Shown here: piece after piece, positions 34,088 to 43,969 of the stretch
How the letters are laid out: each line of letters starts with the position of its first letter
How positions within the stretch are numbered: position 1 is the stretch's first letter
Assembly: GCA_943846785.1 (NCBI GenBank)
Contig: OX044367.1
Coordinates: forward strand, 372,001-436,000
Reading direction: 5' to 3'
Length of the DNA: 64,000 nucleotides
Origin: SCGC-AAA076-P13 sp905478035
GTDB taxonomy: Bacteria > Pseudomonadota > Gammaproteobacteria > Magnimaribacterales > D2472
Program-made: the position numbers and the translations under genes
Notes under the pieces: model-generated
What the model saw: the letters and a program-made list of their open reading frames with translations, nothing else
What the model was told of the DNA's origin: nothing
Databases searched by the model: none

Positions 34088-35056
34088 TTAAAAATTCTTA
34101 AGTCTTGAATTAATTATTTCATCAGCCTGGGACATGATTCCATCAATCAAGTCCTGGACTGTTGGAATATCATTAACCAGTCCAGCAACCATTCCGCAAG
34201 ACCAAGCTCCTGCTTCCATTGTTCCTTCATGCATAATCTTTGGATAAACACCAGCCACCTCATCAATAATATCTTCAAATTTTAGATCAGCACCAAGTGC
34301 TTTTTCTTTTTCCATAAGTCGCTCTACAGCTTCGTTATTTAGAACTCTTTCAGTATTTCTTAATGATCTCATTACAAGTCTAGTATCTAACTCAGATGCA
34401 TTTACGATAGCTTCTTTAACATTTTGATGAACAGGAGCATCTTGAGTAGCGATAAATCTAGTACCCATATTCATGCCCTCAGCACCAAGAGCCATAGCTC
34501 CAACTAGGCTTCTGCCATCAGCCATGCCGCCTGAGGCAACAAAAGGTATTTCTAGTTCATCCGCTGCTCTAGGCAGAAGAATAAAGTTGGGAATATCATC
34601 TTCACCTGGATGGCCGCCGCACTCAAAACCATCTACTGAGACCGCATCGCATCCAATTGCTTGAGCTTTTAAAGAGTGTCTCACTGAAGTGCACTTATGA
34701 ATTACTTTTATACCAGCTTCCTTCAGTGCTGGAAGATATTCTGCAGGATTTCTTCCAGCAGTTTCAACAACTGGTACACCTGCATCAATAATTTCTTTTA
34801 TAAGTCCAGGATAATCTGGGGGAGTTAAAGAGGGTAGAAACGTTAAATTTACTGCAAATGGTTTATCAGTCATTTCTTTACATCTAGCAATTTCATTTGC
34901 TAGTTTTTCTGGAGTACCTTGAGTAAGTCCTGTAATAGTACCAAGTCCGCCAGCATTTGAAACTGCAGCAGCAAGCTCAGCAAAACCGACATGATGCATC
35001 CCACCTTGAATAATAGGATGTTCTATCCCAAATAATTCAGTAATTTTTGTTTTCAT
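34088..35056 (-). CDS. nitronate monooxygenase (2-nitropropane dioxygenase family)
   Basis: This 322-aa FMN-dependent TIM-barrel protein has EHPIIQGGMHHVGFAELAAAVSNAG near the N-terminus, a central DAVSVDGFECGGHPGEDD and VASGGMADGRSLVGAMALGAEGMNMGTRF phosphate-binding loop. The family oxidises alkyl nitronates and can also include enoyl reductases; the substrate is not determined. It is downstream of an SDR gene on the minus strand (9-bp gap), probably one transcript. Confidence 0.9.
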   Translation of the reverse strand: MKTKITELFGIEHPIIQGGMHHVGFAELAAAVSNAGGLGTITGLTQGTPEKLANEIARCKEMTDKPFAVNLTFLPSLTPPDYPGLIKEIIDAGVPVVETAGRNPAEYLPALKEAGIKVIHKCTSVRHSLKAQAIGCDAVSVDGFECGGHPGEDDIPNFILLPRAADELEIPFVASGGMADGRSLVGAMALGAEGMNMGTRFIATQDAPVHQNVKEAIVNASELDTRLVMRSLRNTERVLNNEAVERLMEKEKALGADLKFEDIIDEVAGVYPKIMHEGTMEAGAWSCGMVAGLVNDIPTVQDLIDGIMSQADEIINSRLKNF

Positions 35057-35065
35057 ATTCTTCTC

Positions 35066-35854
35066 CTATTTATCTTCCATTGGGGTTAAAAAATCCTCGA
35101 ATTGCACTTGAAGTCTTTGCATGCCACTTATCCACCTATCTCTATCGTTACCTTTTCTTTTTACATATTCCAATACTTCATCATGAGGAGTTACAAGAAA
35201 TCGTTCTTCTTCTATAGCATTCAGAACATCTTTTGCTACAACATCTGCTTCTATCATTCCATCAACACCGGCAACACCAGGACCATTTGCAGTCATAGCA
35301 GTTCTTACTGCTTGTGGACATAAACATGAAACACCTATTCCTTTGCTCCCATATGTAATTTTAATCCATTCAGCAAAACTAACCGCAGCTGCTTTTGTGA
35401 CTGCATATCCTGCAGCTCCAAGCTGGGTTAATAGGCCAGCTGCAGATGAAGTATTCATTAAGTATCCTTCTCCTTGTTCTATCATTTGAGGAAGGACATG
35501 TTTAGCAGCATGAATGTGAGACTGTACATTAACACCCCATATCATTTCCCAATCAGATACATCGGCTTCAAAAAAACCTGGTTTGCCTCCAATACCTGCA
35601 TTTGAACAAAAGATATCAATACCACCAGCAAATTCATTTGCCTGTTGAATTACATTAATTATGTCATCTTCTTTTGCGACATCAGCGCTTACTGCCAATC
35701 CATTAATACTTTTTGCAGTTTCTTCAGCGCCACTTAAGTTCATATCAACACATATAATTGAGGCTGCGCCCGAGGCATGAAACTCTTCGCATAAGGCTTT
35801 GCCTATTCCGCTAGCAGCACCTGTAACAACAACTCTTTTATTGTTTATTTTCAT
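35066..35854 (-). CDS. SDR family oxidoreductase
   Basis: The 262-aa classical short-chain dehydrogenase has the TGAASGIGKALCEEF cofactor motif (about 12-26), an acidic residue after beta2 (CVDMN) that favours NAD(H), SNAGIGG, and the catalytic Ser-Tyr-Lys in NTSSAAGLLTQLGAAGYAVTKAA. The substrate is unknown. It is co-directional with the nitronate monooxygenase gene; neighbouring acyl-CoA ligase and a second SDR suggest lipid or organic-acid catabolism. Confidence 0.9.
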   Translation of the reverse strand: MKINNKRVVVTGAASGIGKALCEEFHASGAASIICVDMNLSGAEETAKSINGLAVSADVAKEDDIINVIQQANEFAGGIDIFCSNAGIGGKPGFFEADVSDWEMIWGVNVQSHIHAAKHVLPQMIEQGEGYLMNTSSAAGLLTQLGAAGYAVTKAAAVSFAEWIKITYGSKGIGVSCLCPQAVRTAMTANGPGVAGVDGMIEADVVAKDVLNAIEEERFLVTPHDEVLEYVKRKGNDRDRWISGMQRLQVQFEDFLTPMEDK

Positions 35855-35995
35855 AAACTCCCCCTGAACCTTCTTTTATTTAGTTATTAAGTTTATTACA
35901 AAAAACCTATTCGTAGTAATCTAAAATTGCTTCATGCATGTGCATAAATTTATTGGTATTATTTAATACTGATTTATTAAAGATATCTAATTTTT

Positions 35996-36709
35996 ATGAA
36001 AAATATTGTAGTAATTGGTTCCTCAGGAGCTATTGGCAAAGCGTTTATTGAAAGCTATATCAAGGATTCTAATATTGAAAGTATATTTTCATTTTCAAGA
36101 TCAGGCATACCGATTGAGGATAAGAAGCTTCAAAATTTCTTTATTGATATTGAAGATGAGAAGAGCATCCATGATGCAGCAAGCAAAATAGATAAATCTT
36201 CAATAGATGAAATCATTGTTGCAAGTGGGATATTGCATAACAAAGATTTTGGCCCAGAAAAAAGTATTAGAGATTTAAATGCAGACAATTTACTTAAGGT
36301 ATTAAAGATCAATACTATTGGACCAGCATTAGTTGGAAAATATTTCATTCCATTACTGAATAAGAAAGAAAAAAGTATATTAGCTTTTCTTAGTGCAAGG
36401 GTTGGAAGTATTTCAGATAATAAAACAGGTGGATGGTATGCATATAGATCTAGTAAAACAGCTCTTAATCAGATCATAAAAAATTTCAGTATAGAATTAA
36501 GAAGAACTAATCCAAACGCTATTATTATCGGTCTTCAACCAGGAACAGTTGATAGCAATTTGAGTGAGCCTTTTAAAAGAAATGTTAAAGAAGGCAATCT
36601 CTTTACACCAGAATACAGTGTTTCGATGCTTAAAAATATTATTGATAAAGCATCTCCATGCGATTCAGGAAAACTTATTGCTTGGGATGGGGAAGAGATT
36701 AATCCTTAA
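35996..36709 (+). CDS. SDR family NAD(P)-dependent oxidoreductase (CsgA/C-factor-like)
   Basis: The 237-aa protein has VIGSSGAIGKAFIESY (about 5-20), VASGILHNKDFGPEKSIRDL in place of the usual NAG motif, and YRSSKTALNQIIKNF with YxxxK. These features match the C-factor-like SDR subgroup. The substrate is unknown. It precedes the acyl-CoA ligase gene by 48 bp on the same strand. Confidence 0.85.
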   Translation: MKNIVVIGSSGAIGKAFIESYIKDSNIESIFSFSRSGIPIEDKKLQNFFIDIEDEKSIHDAASKIDKSSIDEIIVASGILHNKDFGPEKSIRDLNADNLLKVLKINTIGPALVGKYFIPLLNKKEKSILAFLSARVGSISDNKTGGWYAYRSSKTALNQIIKNFSIELRRTNPNAIIIGLQPGTVDSNLSEPFKRNVKEGNLFTPEYSVSMLKNIIDKASPCDSGKLIAWDGEEINP

Positions 36710-36757
36710 TTATTGATCAATATGTTTTTACACTAAAATAATTTTTCAGGGGGAAAA

Positions 36758-38273
36758 ATGAATATTAAATATTATGACTGGTCTAAATTTCAGGCCAATA
36801 CCAGACCTAACAAGGTTGCAATAAGGGAATTAGATAATAATAAGATCTACACATATGGGCAGTTAGATGAAAGGTCATCTAAGCTTGCATCTCATCTTCA
36901 AAGCTCAGGATTAAAAAAGGGAGATCGTGTAGCAATTTTATCTTTGAATTGTTCTGAATTCTTTGAGCTTGAATTTGCATGTGGAAAAATTGGTGCGATT
37001 GAGATACCACTAAATTGGAGATTAACTAAGCCAGAACTAAATTATATTTTAAATGATAGCGAGCCAGAGGTTCTTATTTATGATGCTCCAGTTTGAAGAG
37101 ATGGTTAAGGAGCTTAAAGAAGAATGCAATATTCCTCAAATTATTGCTCTCGATCAGTTGAATGAGGAGAGCGAGTACGAAAAAATTCTATCGACTTCAG
37201 ATGGGCATTATATTCAAGAAGAGGTTGATCTCGAAGACAATATAATGATTATGTATACATCTGGAACGACAGGTCATCCAAAGGGCGCAATGATTAATCA
37301 TAAAATGCAGCTTTTTAATGTTATTAACTTAGGCATTTCTGCAGCAGTTTCTCCAGAATCAGTGCATCTAGTTGTCTTGCCTTTATTTCACACCGGTGGC
37401 ATGAACTGTTATTCAAATCCAATACTCCATGCAGGTGGCGAGCTAATACTATTAAAAGAATTTGAACCAGGAAAGGTTCTTTCAATTATTGGAGATACTA
37501 ACTATGGGGTCACTCATTTATTTGCTGTTCCAGCACCTTATCAATTTATGATGAATCATCCTGACTTTGATTCAACAGATTTATCTGGTGTTAAGTATGC
37601 CGGAGTCGGCGGTGCTCCTTGTGCTGAAGCTATTTTAAAAACTTACATCAGTAAAGGTGTTTCTATGCAACAAGGTTGGGGTATGACAGAAACTAGTCCT
37701 GGAGCTACTGGGCTAGAATCATCTGAGGCTGAAAGGAAAATAGGTTCTGCTGGTAAGCCTCTTCTTCATACAGAAGTTAAAGTTGTAGGAGAAAATGGTA
37801 ATGAACTTCCTGCAGGGGAAGTGGGTGAAATTTATATCAAGGGTCCAAACATAACTCCAGGATATTGGAAGAAGGAAGAAGCTACTAAAGATTCTTTTGA
37901 AGATGGATGGTTAAAAACAGGCGACGCTGCTTATTTTGATGATGAAGGCTTCTTATATATAGTTGATCGCTGGAAGGATATGTATATCTCTGGCGGAGAA
38001 AATGTTTATCCTGCAGAAGTTGAAAATGTTATATATCAGTTACCAGAAATTGCAGAAGTTGGAGTGATTGGTATTGATAGCCCTAAGTGGGGCGAGACAG
38101 GTAAGGCCTATGTTGCTTTAAAACCTAGTTGTGAATTATCTGCTGAAGAAATCATAGATCATTGTTTAAAGAACTTAGCTAAGTATAAAATTCCAGAAGC
38201 TGTTGAATTTATTGAAGCCCTTCCAAGAAATGCAACCGGCAAAGTTCTTAAAAGAACATTAAGAGATATGTAA
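36758..38273 (+). pseudogene. acyl-CoA synthetase (AMP-forming), interrupted by one-base frameshift
   Basis: The first frame covers 36758-37096 (SSKLASHLQSSGLKKGDRVA ... YDAPV stop), and a second frame continues from about 37085 with FEEMVKELKEECN to the end. One base less around 37090-37093 joins them as ...IYDAPVEEMVKE..., giving 504 aa, a normal length. Adenylation motifs are MYTSGTTGHPKGAMINH, QQGWGMTETSPG, GWLKTGDAAYFDDEGFLYIVDR and PRNATGKVLKR. It resembles medium- or long-chain fatty-acid CoA ligases. An AGGGGGA ribosome-binding site precedes the start. Whether the break is real or a sequencing error is open. Confidence 0.85.
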
Positions 38274-38286
38274 TATTTTTTAAGTA

Positions 38287-38315
38287 AAAAAAACCCAGCG
38301 TAAGCTGGGTTTTTT
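38287..38315. terminator. bidirectional rho-independent terminator
   Basis: An A-tract, the stem ACCCAGC / GCTGGGT with loop GTAA, and a T6 tract form a strong intrinsic terminator. It lies between the convergent acyl-CoA ligase and proteorhodopsin genes and can serve both. Confidence 0.93.
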
Positions 38316-38339
38316 ATAACTATTAAAAGTTAACTAATG

Positions 38340-39089
38340 CTAGGCATTAGAAGATTCTTTAACAGCAACATTCCATATAATTAAACCAAATAGAATCTTG
38401 TTAACAAAGTCAGCAAGGTTATAGATAAGGTTTAAGTTAAGAGCTGATCCACCGTCACCCATTAGGTAACCAGTGAAATAACCTACAGGGTAAATAGCCC
38501 AACCAAAGATGATGATATACATCATTGTGTTGTAAGCTGACTGAACTGCAGGACTTGCAGTGTTACATGCAGACTTTCCTTCTCCAGCCCATAATTCATA
38601 AATCATGTATACCCATGCTAAACATCCTATAATGAATGCAGGCCAGGCTGCCATAATTCCTGCTTCACCCATGTAACCAAACACAAGCATAACAAGAGAA
38701 CCAACTAGTAATTTCTTGAATAAAGAACCAGCAACGTTAGTAGCTGCTGCTAGTATTAAGTAGAACTCACAAATTAGTAAAGGCACAGTTAGTAACCAGT
38801 CGATGTATCTAAAAACAGTTGGTGAATCACCAGTTTCAATCCATACACCTCTCATGTACATGTAATGCCAAAAAGCAATACCAGTAACTAAACCAGATAC
38901 TGTTAATGATGTTTTCCATTTAGCAGAAACTCTGTCTCTTTCAACAAAGAAAAATACAGTAGATGCTAATAGAGCAGCAGTAACTAACCAGAAAGATACA
39001 CCAGTGTAGTCACTAGCATCCAGGTCACCACCACCAGCGGCAAATGTTGGAAGCGCAATAACACTACCCAATATTAGTAATAATTTCAT
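38340..39089 (-). CDS. green-absorbing proteorhodopsin
   Basis: This is a 249-aa light-driven proton pump with seven helices and an N-terminal signal peptide (about 1-17). Key residues are H75, D97 (proton acceptor in RYIDWLLTVP), L105 (green tuning), E108 (proton donor) and K231 (retinal Schiff base in DFVNKILFG). By memory it is the same as SAR86 EBAC31A08 proteorhodopsin. No retinal or carotenoid genes are in this window, so the chromophore must come from elsewhere in the genome or from outside. A TATAGGAGT ribosome-binding site precedes the start and a strong terminator follows, so it is monocistronic. Confidence 0.98.
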   Translation of the reverse strand: MKLLLILGSVIALPTFAAGGGDLDASDYTGVSFWLVTAALLASTVFFFVERDRVSAKWKTSLTVSGLVTGIAFWHYMYMRGVWIETGDSPTVFRYIDWLLTVPLLICEFYLILAAATNVAGSLFKKLLVGSLVMLVFGYMGEAGIMAAWPAFIIGCLAWVYMIYELWAGEGKSACNTASPAVQSAYNTMMYIIIFGWAIYPVGYFTGYLMGDGGSALNLNLIYNLADFVNKILFGLIIWNVAVKESSNA

Positions 39090-39170
39090 ATATAACTCCT
39101 ATATTAATGATTAGGAAGCATAATTGCCTCCCCCCTAATTAAATATGAACCTTCATGTTAACCAATAATT

Positions 39171-39183
39171 TTGTATGATACAA
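39171..39183. promoter_or_regulatory. palindrome in proteorhodopsin-coaD intergenic region
   Basis: TTGTATGATACAA is a perfect palindrome around a central G, 82 bp upstream of the proteorhodopsin start. It may be a repressor or activator site; no known regulator is assigned. Confidence 0.35.
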
Positions 39184-39198
39184 ATAAAAAACATCTAT

Positions 39199-39227
39199 TT
39201 TTTTTACAGAAAATATGTGTAAAAAAA
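39199..39227. promoter_or_regulatory. AT-rich 10-bp inverted repeat in proteorhodopsin-coaD intergenic region
   Basis: TTTTTTTACA and TGTAAAAAAA form perfect arms around a nine-base spacer. Because both flanking genes point away from it, a terminator role is unlikely; it may be a regulator or architectural-protein site in the divergent promoter region. Confidence 0.35.
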
Positions 39228-39310
39228 CCTCATATTTATACAGAGTAATTATTACGGTCCGACAGGATAATTATTTTGAATAAAACAGATAGTTTAGTAT
39301 CATTAGCTTT

Positions 39311-39793
39311 ATGAGAGTTGCAATTTATCCAGGTTCATTTGATCCAATTACCTATGGTCATATGGATATCATTGATAGAGGGTGTGGTCTATTTGATAAA
39401 GTAGTCGTAGCTATCGCTAAGAGCGACTCTAAAAAACCACTTTTTAGTCTTGAGGATAGAATTAATTTAGCTCAATCTATATATAAAGATAATGACAAAG
39501 TTGAAGTTGTTGGTTTCCCAAGAAAATTAACAGTTGATTTGGCTAAAGATTATGGAGCCTGTGCAATTATAAGAGGCTTACGTGCGGTTTCTGATTTTGA
39601 GTATGAGTTTCAGTTGGCAACAATGAATAGATCTTTAGCGCCTGACATCGAAAGTATATTCTTAACTCCGAAAGAAAGTTTGATTTATGTATCTTCTAGC
39701 TTAATTAAAGAAATTTCAGATTTAAAGGGCGATATTTCAAAATTTGTTCACCCCACTGTAGAGCAAGCACTCAGAGCTAAGCTAGACACTTAA
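39311..39793 (+). CDS. coaD: pantetheine-phosphate adenylyltransferase
   Basis: CoaD makes dephospho-CoA from 4'-phosphopantetheine and ATP. The 160-aa protein has the nucleotidyltransferase motif YPGSFDPITYGHMDII (T/HxGH, 6-21), GLRAVSDFEYEFQLATMNR and YVSSSLIKEI (ISSS-type loop). The length is typical. It ends in a four-base stop overlap (TTAA) with the convergent mutM. Confidence 0.97.
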   Translation: MRVAIYPGSFDPITYGHMDIIDRGCGLFDKVVVAIAKSDSKKPLFSLEDRINLAQSIYKDNDKVEVVGFPRKLTVDLAKDYGACAIIRGLRAVSDFEYEFQLATMNRSLAPDIESIFLTPKESLIYVSSSLIKEISDLKGDISKFVHPTVEQALRAKLDT

Positions 39794-40602
39794 GTCTGAC
39801 AAGACTTGCAATAAAAAGTAGCTCTTTGGTTTATAACTACTTTATAAATAGACTCACCACATTTTTTACAATCTTCACTTTCTCTTCCATACACATTTAG
39901 TTTAAATTTAAAATAACCAGGACTTCCGTCTGCTGAGTAAAAGTCTTTTAAAGTTGTTCCGCCAACAGCTATTGCTTTTTTAAGGATTTTTTTCCCAGAG
40001 GCTACAAGCCTTTTACAGTCTTCTAAATCTAAATCTTGAGCATCTCTTAATGGAGAAATAGACGACAAAAAAAGACTTTCGGATGCGTATATATTTCCGA
40101 TACCCACAACATTTTTTTGATTCATTAGAAAGCTTTTAATATTTGTTTTAGAGTATCTACAGGCCTTATAAAAATTCTTAGCATTAAACTCTTTGGAAAG
40201 CGGTTCCGGTCCTAGGTCTTTGATTAATTTATGTTTTTGAACATTGGATGTGATGTGCATAGAGCCAAATCTTCTTGGGTCATTATAAATAATTTTTTGC
40301 TCATCAAAAATCAATTCAACATGGTCATGTTTAATAAAAAAGTTCTCATTATTATCAGCTATTCTTAGGCTGCCTGACATCCCAAGATGTAAAATGATAC
40401 TTTTGTTATTTGATAGATTAAAGATTATGTACTTTGCTCTTCTTTCTAAACTCTCAACAAACTGTTTCTGTGAAAGAGATTCAAAACAATCTTCAACTTT
40501 CCACCTAAGATTTCGATTATAAATTTTTACTTTTTGGATTTTTGAGCCTTGAAATTTTTCAATTGCTCTCAGAGTTGTCTCAACCTCTGGAAGTTCGGGC
40601 AT
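39790..40602 (-). CDS. mutM: formamidopyrimidine-DNA glycosylase
   Basis: MutM (Fpg) excises 8-oxoguanine and cuts the abasic site. The 270-aa protein has the catalytic N-terminal PELPEVETTLRAIE (Pro2, Glu3), a helix-two-turn-helix with NVVGIGNIYASESLFLS, the Lys in HLGMSGSLR, and a C-terminal zinc finger CKKCGESIYKVVINQR...YCKSC. It is 3 bp past the tolC-like gene. Protection from photo-oxidative damage would suit a surface-ocean cell. Confidence 0.97.
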   Translation of the reverse strand: MPELPEVETTLRAIEKFQGSKIQKVKIYNRNLRWKVEDCFESLSQKQFVESLERRAKYIIFNLSNNKSIILHLGMSGSLRIADNNENFFIKHDHVELIFDEQKIIYNDPRRFGSMHITSNVQKHKLIKDLGPEPLSKEFNAKNFYKACRYSKTNIKSFLMNQKNVVGIGNIYASESLFLSSISPLRDAQDLDLEDCKRLVASGKKILKKAIAVGGTTLKDFYSADGSPGYFKFKLNVYGRESEDCKKCGESIYKVVINQRATFYCKSCQT

Positions 40603-40604
40603 TT

Positions 40605-41933
40605 TTAATTCAATAAATTATTTATTTTTACAATATCAGCAGGTGTAATCGTTCCAGATGCAAGTGCAAGCTTAAGGTTAGAAAGAATGTAATCGTATTT
40701 TGCATTCGCTAGGTTTTTTTCAGCACTGTAAAGATTTTTTTCAGCCTGTAACAGGTCAACTACATTTCTTGTGCCAACTTTGTAGCCTACCTGTGTAGCC
40801 TCTAGTGCACTCGTTGCTGAAACTACAGCTTGTTTCTGTGCATTAACATTAGCAACTAATGTAAGTACATTAGAAAATTGAGACCTTACTTCTTGAATAA
40901 TCCTTCTCTCGGTGAATAGTGTATTTTCATTAGCTCTTTCGTATTGAGAGTATGCTTGTTTTCTTCTTGAGTTAACTGCTCCACCTTGGAAAATAGGCAT
41001 ACTAAGCTGTATCGCATAATTTCTTCTACCTGTAACAGATGGAACAGGAATGCCTTGACCATCAATATTGAAACCCTCGTAATTGAACTGATTAGTTTCT
41101 GATTCTGATTGACTTCCCACTATATCAATTTTTGGTAAATGATTAGAGGCAACACTTCTAGCACTACTTTTTGCTGCTTTTTTTCTTAGATATGCAGCCT
41201 TAAGTTGATAGTTATTTTCAAGAGCTAACTCAACCCATTTTTCTTTCGAATTTGGAGTTGGTAATTCTATTAAAAGGCCATCACCCAACTCATTTAAACT
41301 AAAAATCTCTCTACCTATAAGGGCGTTCAATGATTCCCTTGCAGAATAAAGTGATCCTTCTGTTCTGATTCTAGAGGCTTTACTAAGATCGAATGCAAGT
41401 TGGGCTTCTTGAACTCCTGTGATTGCAGAAAGACCCACTTCGAATCTCTGTTTAGCCTGATCCAATTGTTTTTTAATTGCCTTTTCTTCAGAAATAGCTG
41501 CATTTAAATTATCAATAGCCCTTAGCACCCCAAAATATAACTCAGCGGTTCTTACTAAAAGATTTTGTTGTTCATATGCAAAATCAGCTTCTGCTGCATC
41601 TGTTAATGATTGTGATTGTCTATATTGAAACCAAGTATCAAGCCTAAAAAGGGGTTGGGATACTCTAGCTGATGATGAAAAAGAGTTATATTGTTGTTGA
41701 AGTTCTTTATTTTGATAATATTCATTCCAATTAGTTGAGCCACTCAAGGTGATGCTGGGCAATAGAGCAGCACGTCCTTGAACCTTAAGCTCTTTATCTG
41801 CTAAATATGAATACTCTGCAGCTTTATATGTCGGATCATTTTCTAATGCCTCATTATAAATATCTAAAAGGCTTTCTGATGAAATATTTGCAGCAAAAAA
41901 GATTGTTAAGAGTAGTTTTTTATTTGTCTTCAT
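40605..41933 (-). CDS. tolC: TolC family outer-membrane efflux channel
   Basis: The 442-aa protein has a short signal (about 1-18) and the two OEP repeats of TolC: AEYSYLADKELKVQGRAALLPSITLSG near the N-terminus with coiled-coil helices, and the second half SARSVASNHLPKIDIVGSQ ... TRNVVDLLQAEKNLYSAEKN. The segment VGTRNVVDLLQAEKNL matches TolC (VGTRTIVDVLDATTTLY in E. coli, recalled). It forms the trimeric exit duct for RND, ABC or MFS pumps; no partner pump is adjacent. Confidence 0.92.
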   Translation of the reverse strand: MKTNKKLLLTIFFAANISSESLLDIYNEALENDPTYKAAEYSYLADKELKVQGRAALLPSITLSGSTNWNEYYQNKELQQQYNSFSSSARVSQPLFRLDTWFQYRQSQSLTDAAEADFAYEQQNLLVRTAELYFGVLRAIDNLNAAISEEKAIKKQLDQAKQRFEVGLSAITGVQEAQLAFDLSKASRIRTEGSLYSARESLNALIGREIFSLNELGDGLLIELPTPNSKEKWVELALENNYQLKAAYLRKKAAKSSARSVASNHLPKIDIVGSQSESETNQFNYEGFNIDGQGIPVPSVTGRRNYAIQLSMPIFQGGAVNSRRKQAYSQYERANENTLFTERRIIQEVRSQFSNVLTLVANVNAQKQAVVSATSALEATQVGYKVGTRNVVDLLQAEKNLYSAEKNLANAKYDYILSNLKLALASGTITPADIVKINNLLN

Positions 41934-42071
41934 TTTATTATTTTAACCTATTAATAATGTTTGCAGTGTAAACATTTAATTTTTTTAACTATATTGGGTT
42001 TATTTTATATTTCTTAGAGTAGAATATCTTTAACAAGTTCAATAATTTTTTTATAAGAAAGGCTTTTAAAA

Positions 42072-43967
42072 TTGGCTAAAAACTCATATGACGCTCAGGC
42101 AATTGAAGTCTTATCTGGACTAGATCCTGTTAAAAAAAGACCTGGAATGTACACTGATACTTCCAATCCAAATCATTTAATTCAAGAGGTGCTTGATAAC
42201 TCAGTAGATGAAGCTCTATCTGGATATTGCTCCAATATAAAAGTTACTGTAATGAAAGATGGTTATATAAAAGTTTCAGATGACGGCAGAGGAATGCCAA
42301 TTGATATTCATCCAGAACATAAAGTATCAGGAGTTGAGCTTATTCTTTGCAAGCTTCATGCTGGAGCCAAATTTTCTGGGGATGATTATAATTTTTCTGG
42401 AGGCTTGCATGGAGTTGGAGTATCCGTTGTGAATGCCTTATCAGATGAGCTTGAGGTAAGAGTAAAAAGAGAATCTAAGGAATATCAGATTAGTTTTAGT
42501 AATGGAGACAAAGCTAGTGAGCTTGAAGCCATAGGAGAGGTAGGACCTAGAAATTCTGGCACATCCATAAAATTTAAACCTAACCCAACTTATTTTGAAA
42601 CAACAGAAATCCAAATAAAAAAACTCAAACATTTATTGAAAGCAAAAGCTGTGCTTTGCCCCGGATTAACTATAGATTTTGTTAACGAAAAGAAAAGTGA
42701 TGATAAGCAGAAATGGTATTTTGAAGATGGACTAAAGAGTTATTTAATTGAGTCTTCAGATGGTGCCGATCTTGTTTTAGAAGAATCCATAACATGCTCT
42801 AAAAAATCTGAAACCCAAGAACTTGAGTTTGCAGTTAATTGGTCATTAAGACCACCAAAAAATAAATTAGATGAAACTTATGTGAATCTTATTCCTACAG
42901 CGCAAGGGGGATCACATTTAAATGGATTTAAATCAGGTATTCTAGATTCTCTCAAAGAGTTTTGTGACTATAGAAATTTATTACCAAAAGGACTGAAGAT
43001 AAATGCAGATGATGTTCTTAATAGTGCTATCTTTATCATTTCGTCTAAATTACAAAATCCTCAATTTGCAGGTCAAACTAAAGAGCGACTAGATTCAAAA
43101 GATCACATGTCTTTTGTTGCCAGCACAACGAAAGATATTCTAAGTATTTGGCTTAATACGCATACTGAGGAGGGTGAAAAGATTGCTGAACTTGCAATCA
43201 TGTCTGCTCAAACAAGAGCTAAAGTATCAAATATAGTAGAAAGAAAAAAAACCTTTAGAGGTCCCGCTTTGCCTGGAAAGCTTTCTGATTGCAACAGCCA
43301 AGATCTTAATGAGACTGAACTCTTTCTAGTAGAAGGAGACTCAGCGGGTGGCTCAGCTAAGCAAGCAAGAGAAAGATCTTTTCAAGCCATAATGCCTTTA
43401 AGAGGAAAGATTTTAAATACTTGGGATCTTGAAAGCGCTGAAATAATTAAATCTCAAGAAATAAAAAATCTTTCAACAGCAATAGGCGTTTTACCTGGAA
43501 ATAATGATCTCTCATCTCTGAGATATGGCAAAATTTGCATACTTGCAGATGCAGATTCAGATGGATTACACATTGCAACGTTATTGTGCGCATTATTTTT
43601 AAGACACTATAAATCTTTAGTTCAAGAAGGAAGAATTTATATTTCTATGCCGCCTCTATATAGAATAGATTCAGGAAAAGATGTGCTTTATGCACTTGAT
43701 GACAATCAACGAGATGAGATAGTTGCTGAATTTAAAAAGAAGAAAGGTAAACCAAAGATAAATATTCAAAGATTTAAAGGCTTAGGTGAAATGAATCCAC
43801 CTCAATTGAGAGAAACCGTAATGGATCCAGCTACTAGACAGCTAGTCCAATTATCAATTAGCTCAAGCGATAATGCTAACTCAATGATGGATTTACTTCT
43901 TTCTAAAAAAAATGCCCCAGCCAGAAAAGAGTGGCTTGAAAAGAAAGGATCTTTAGCAAAAATATAA
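42072..43967 (+). CDS. parE: DNA topoisomerase IV subunit B
   Basis: ParE is the ATPase subunit of topoisomerase IV, which decatenates replicated chromosomes. The 631-aa protein has the GHKL motifs QEVLDNSVDEAL, SDDGRGMP and GGLHGVGVSVVNAL, then the TOPRIM domain with LFLVEGDSAGGSAKQ and ILADADSDGLHI. Length and adjacent parC distinguish it from GyrB. The start is TTG at 42072, with AGAAAGG about ten bases upstream; the sequence MAKNSYDAQAIEVLSGLDPV fits the family N-terminus. Confidence 0.95.
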   Translation: MAKNSYDAQAIEVLSGLDPVKKRPGMYTDTSNPNHLIQEVLDNSVDEALSGYCSNIKVTVMKDGYIKVSDDGRGMPIDIHPEHKVSGVELILCKLHAGAKFSGDDYNFSGGLHGVGVSVVNALSDELEVRVKRESKEYQISFSNGDKASELEAIGEVGPRNSGTSIKFKPNPTYFETTEIQIKKLKHLLKAKAVLCPGLTIDFVNEKKSDDKQKWYFEDGLKSYLIESSDGADLVLEESITCSKKSETQELEFAVNWSLRPPKNKLDETYVNLIPTAQGGSHLNGFKSGILDSLKEFCDYRNLLPKGLKINADDVLNSAIFIISSKLQNPQFAGQTKERLDSKDHMSFVASTTKDILSIWLNTHTEEGEKIAELAIMSAQTRAKVSNIVERKKTFRGPALPGKLSDCNSQDLNETELFLVEGDSAGGSAKQARERSFQAIMPLRGKILNTWDLESAEIIKSQEIKNLSTAIGVLPGNNDLSSLRYGKICILADADSDGLHIATLLCALFLRHYKSLVQEGRIYISMPPLYRIDSGKDVLYALDDNQRDEIVAEFKKKKGKPKINIQRFKGLGEMNPPQLRETVMDPATRQLVQLSISSSDNANSMMDLLLSKKNAPARKEWLEKKGSLAKI

Positions 43968-43969
43968 AT

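Noticed and set aside
39199..39227. Rho-independent terminator
   Set aside because: The hairpin is purely A/T with weak arms and lies between divergent genes, where a terminator would serve neither.
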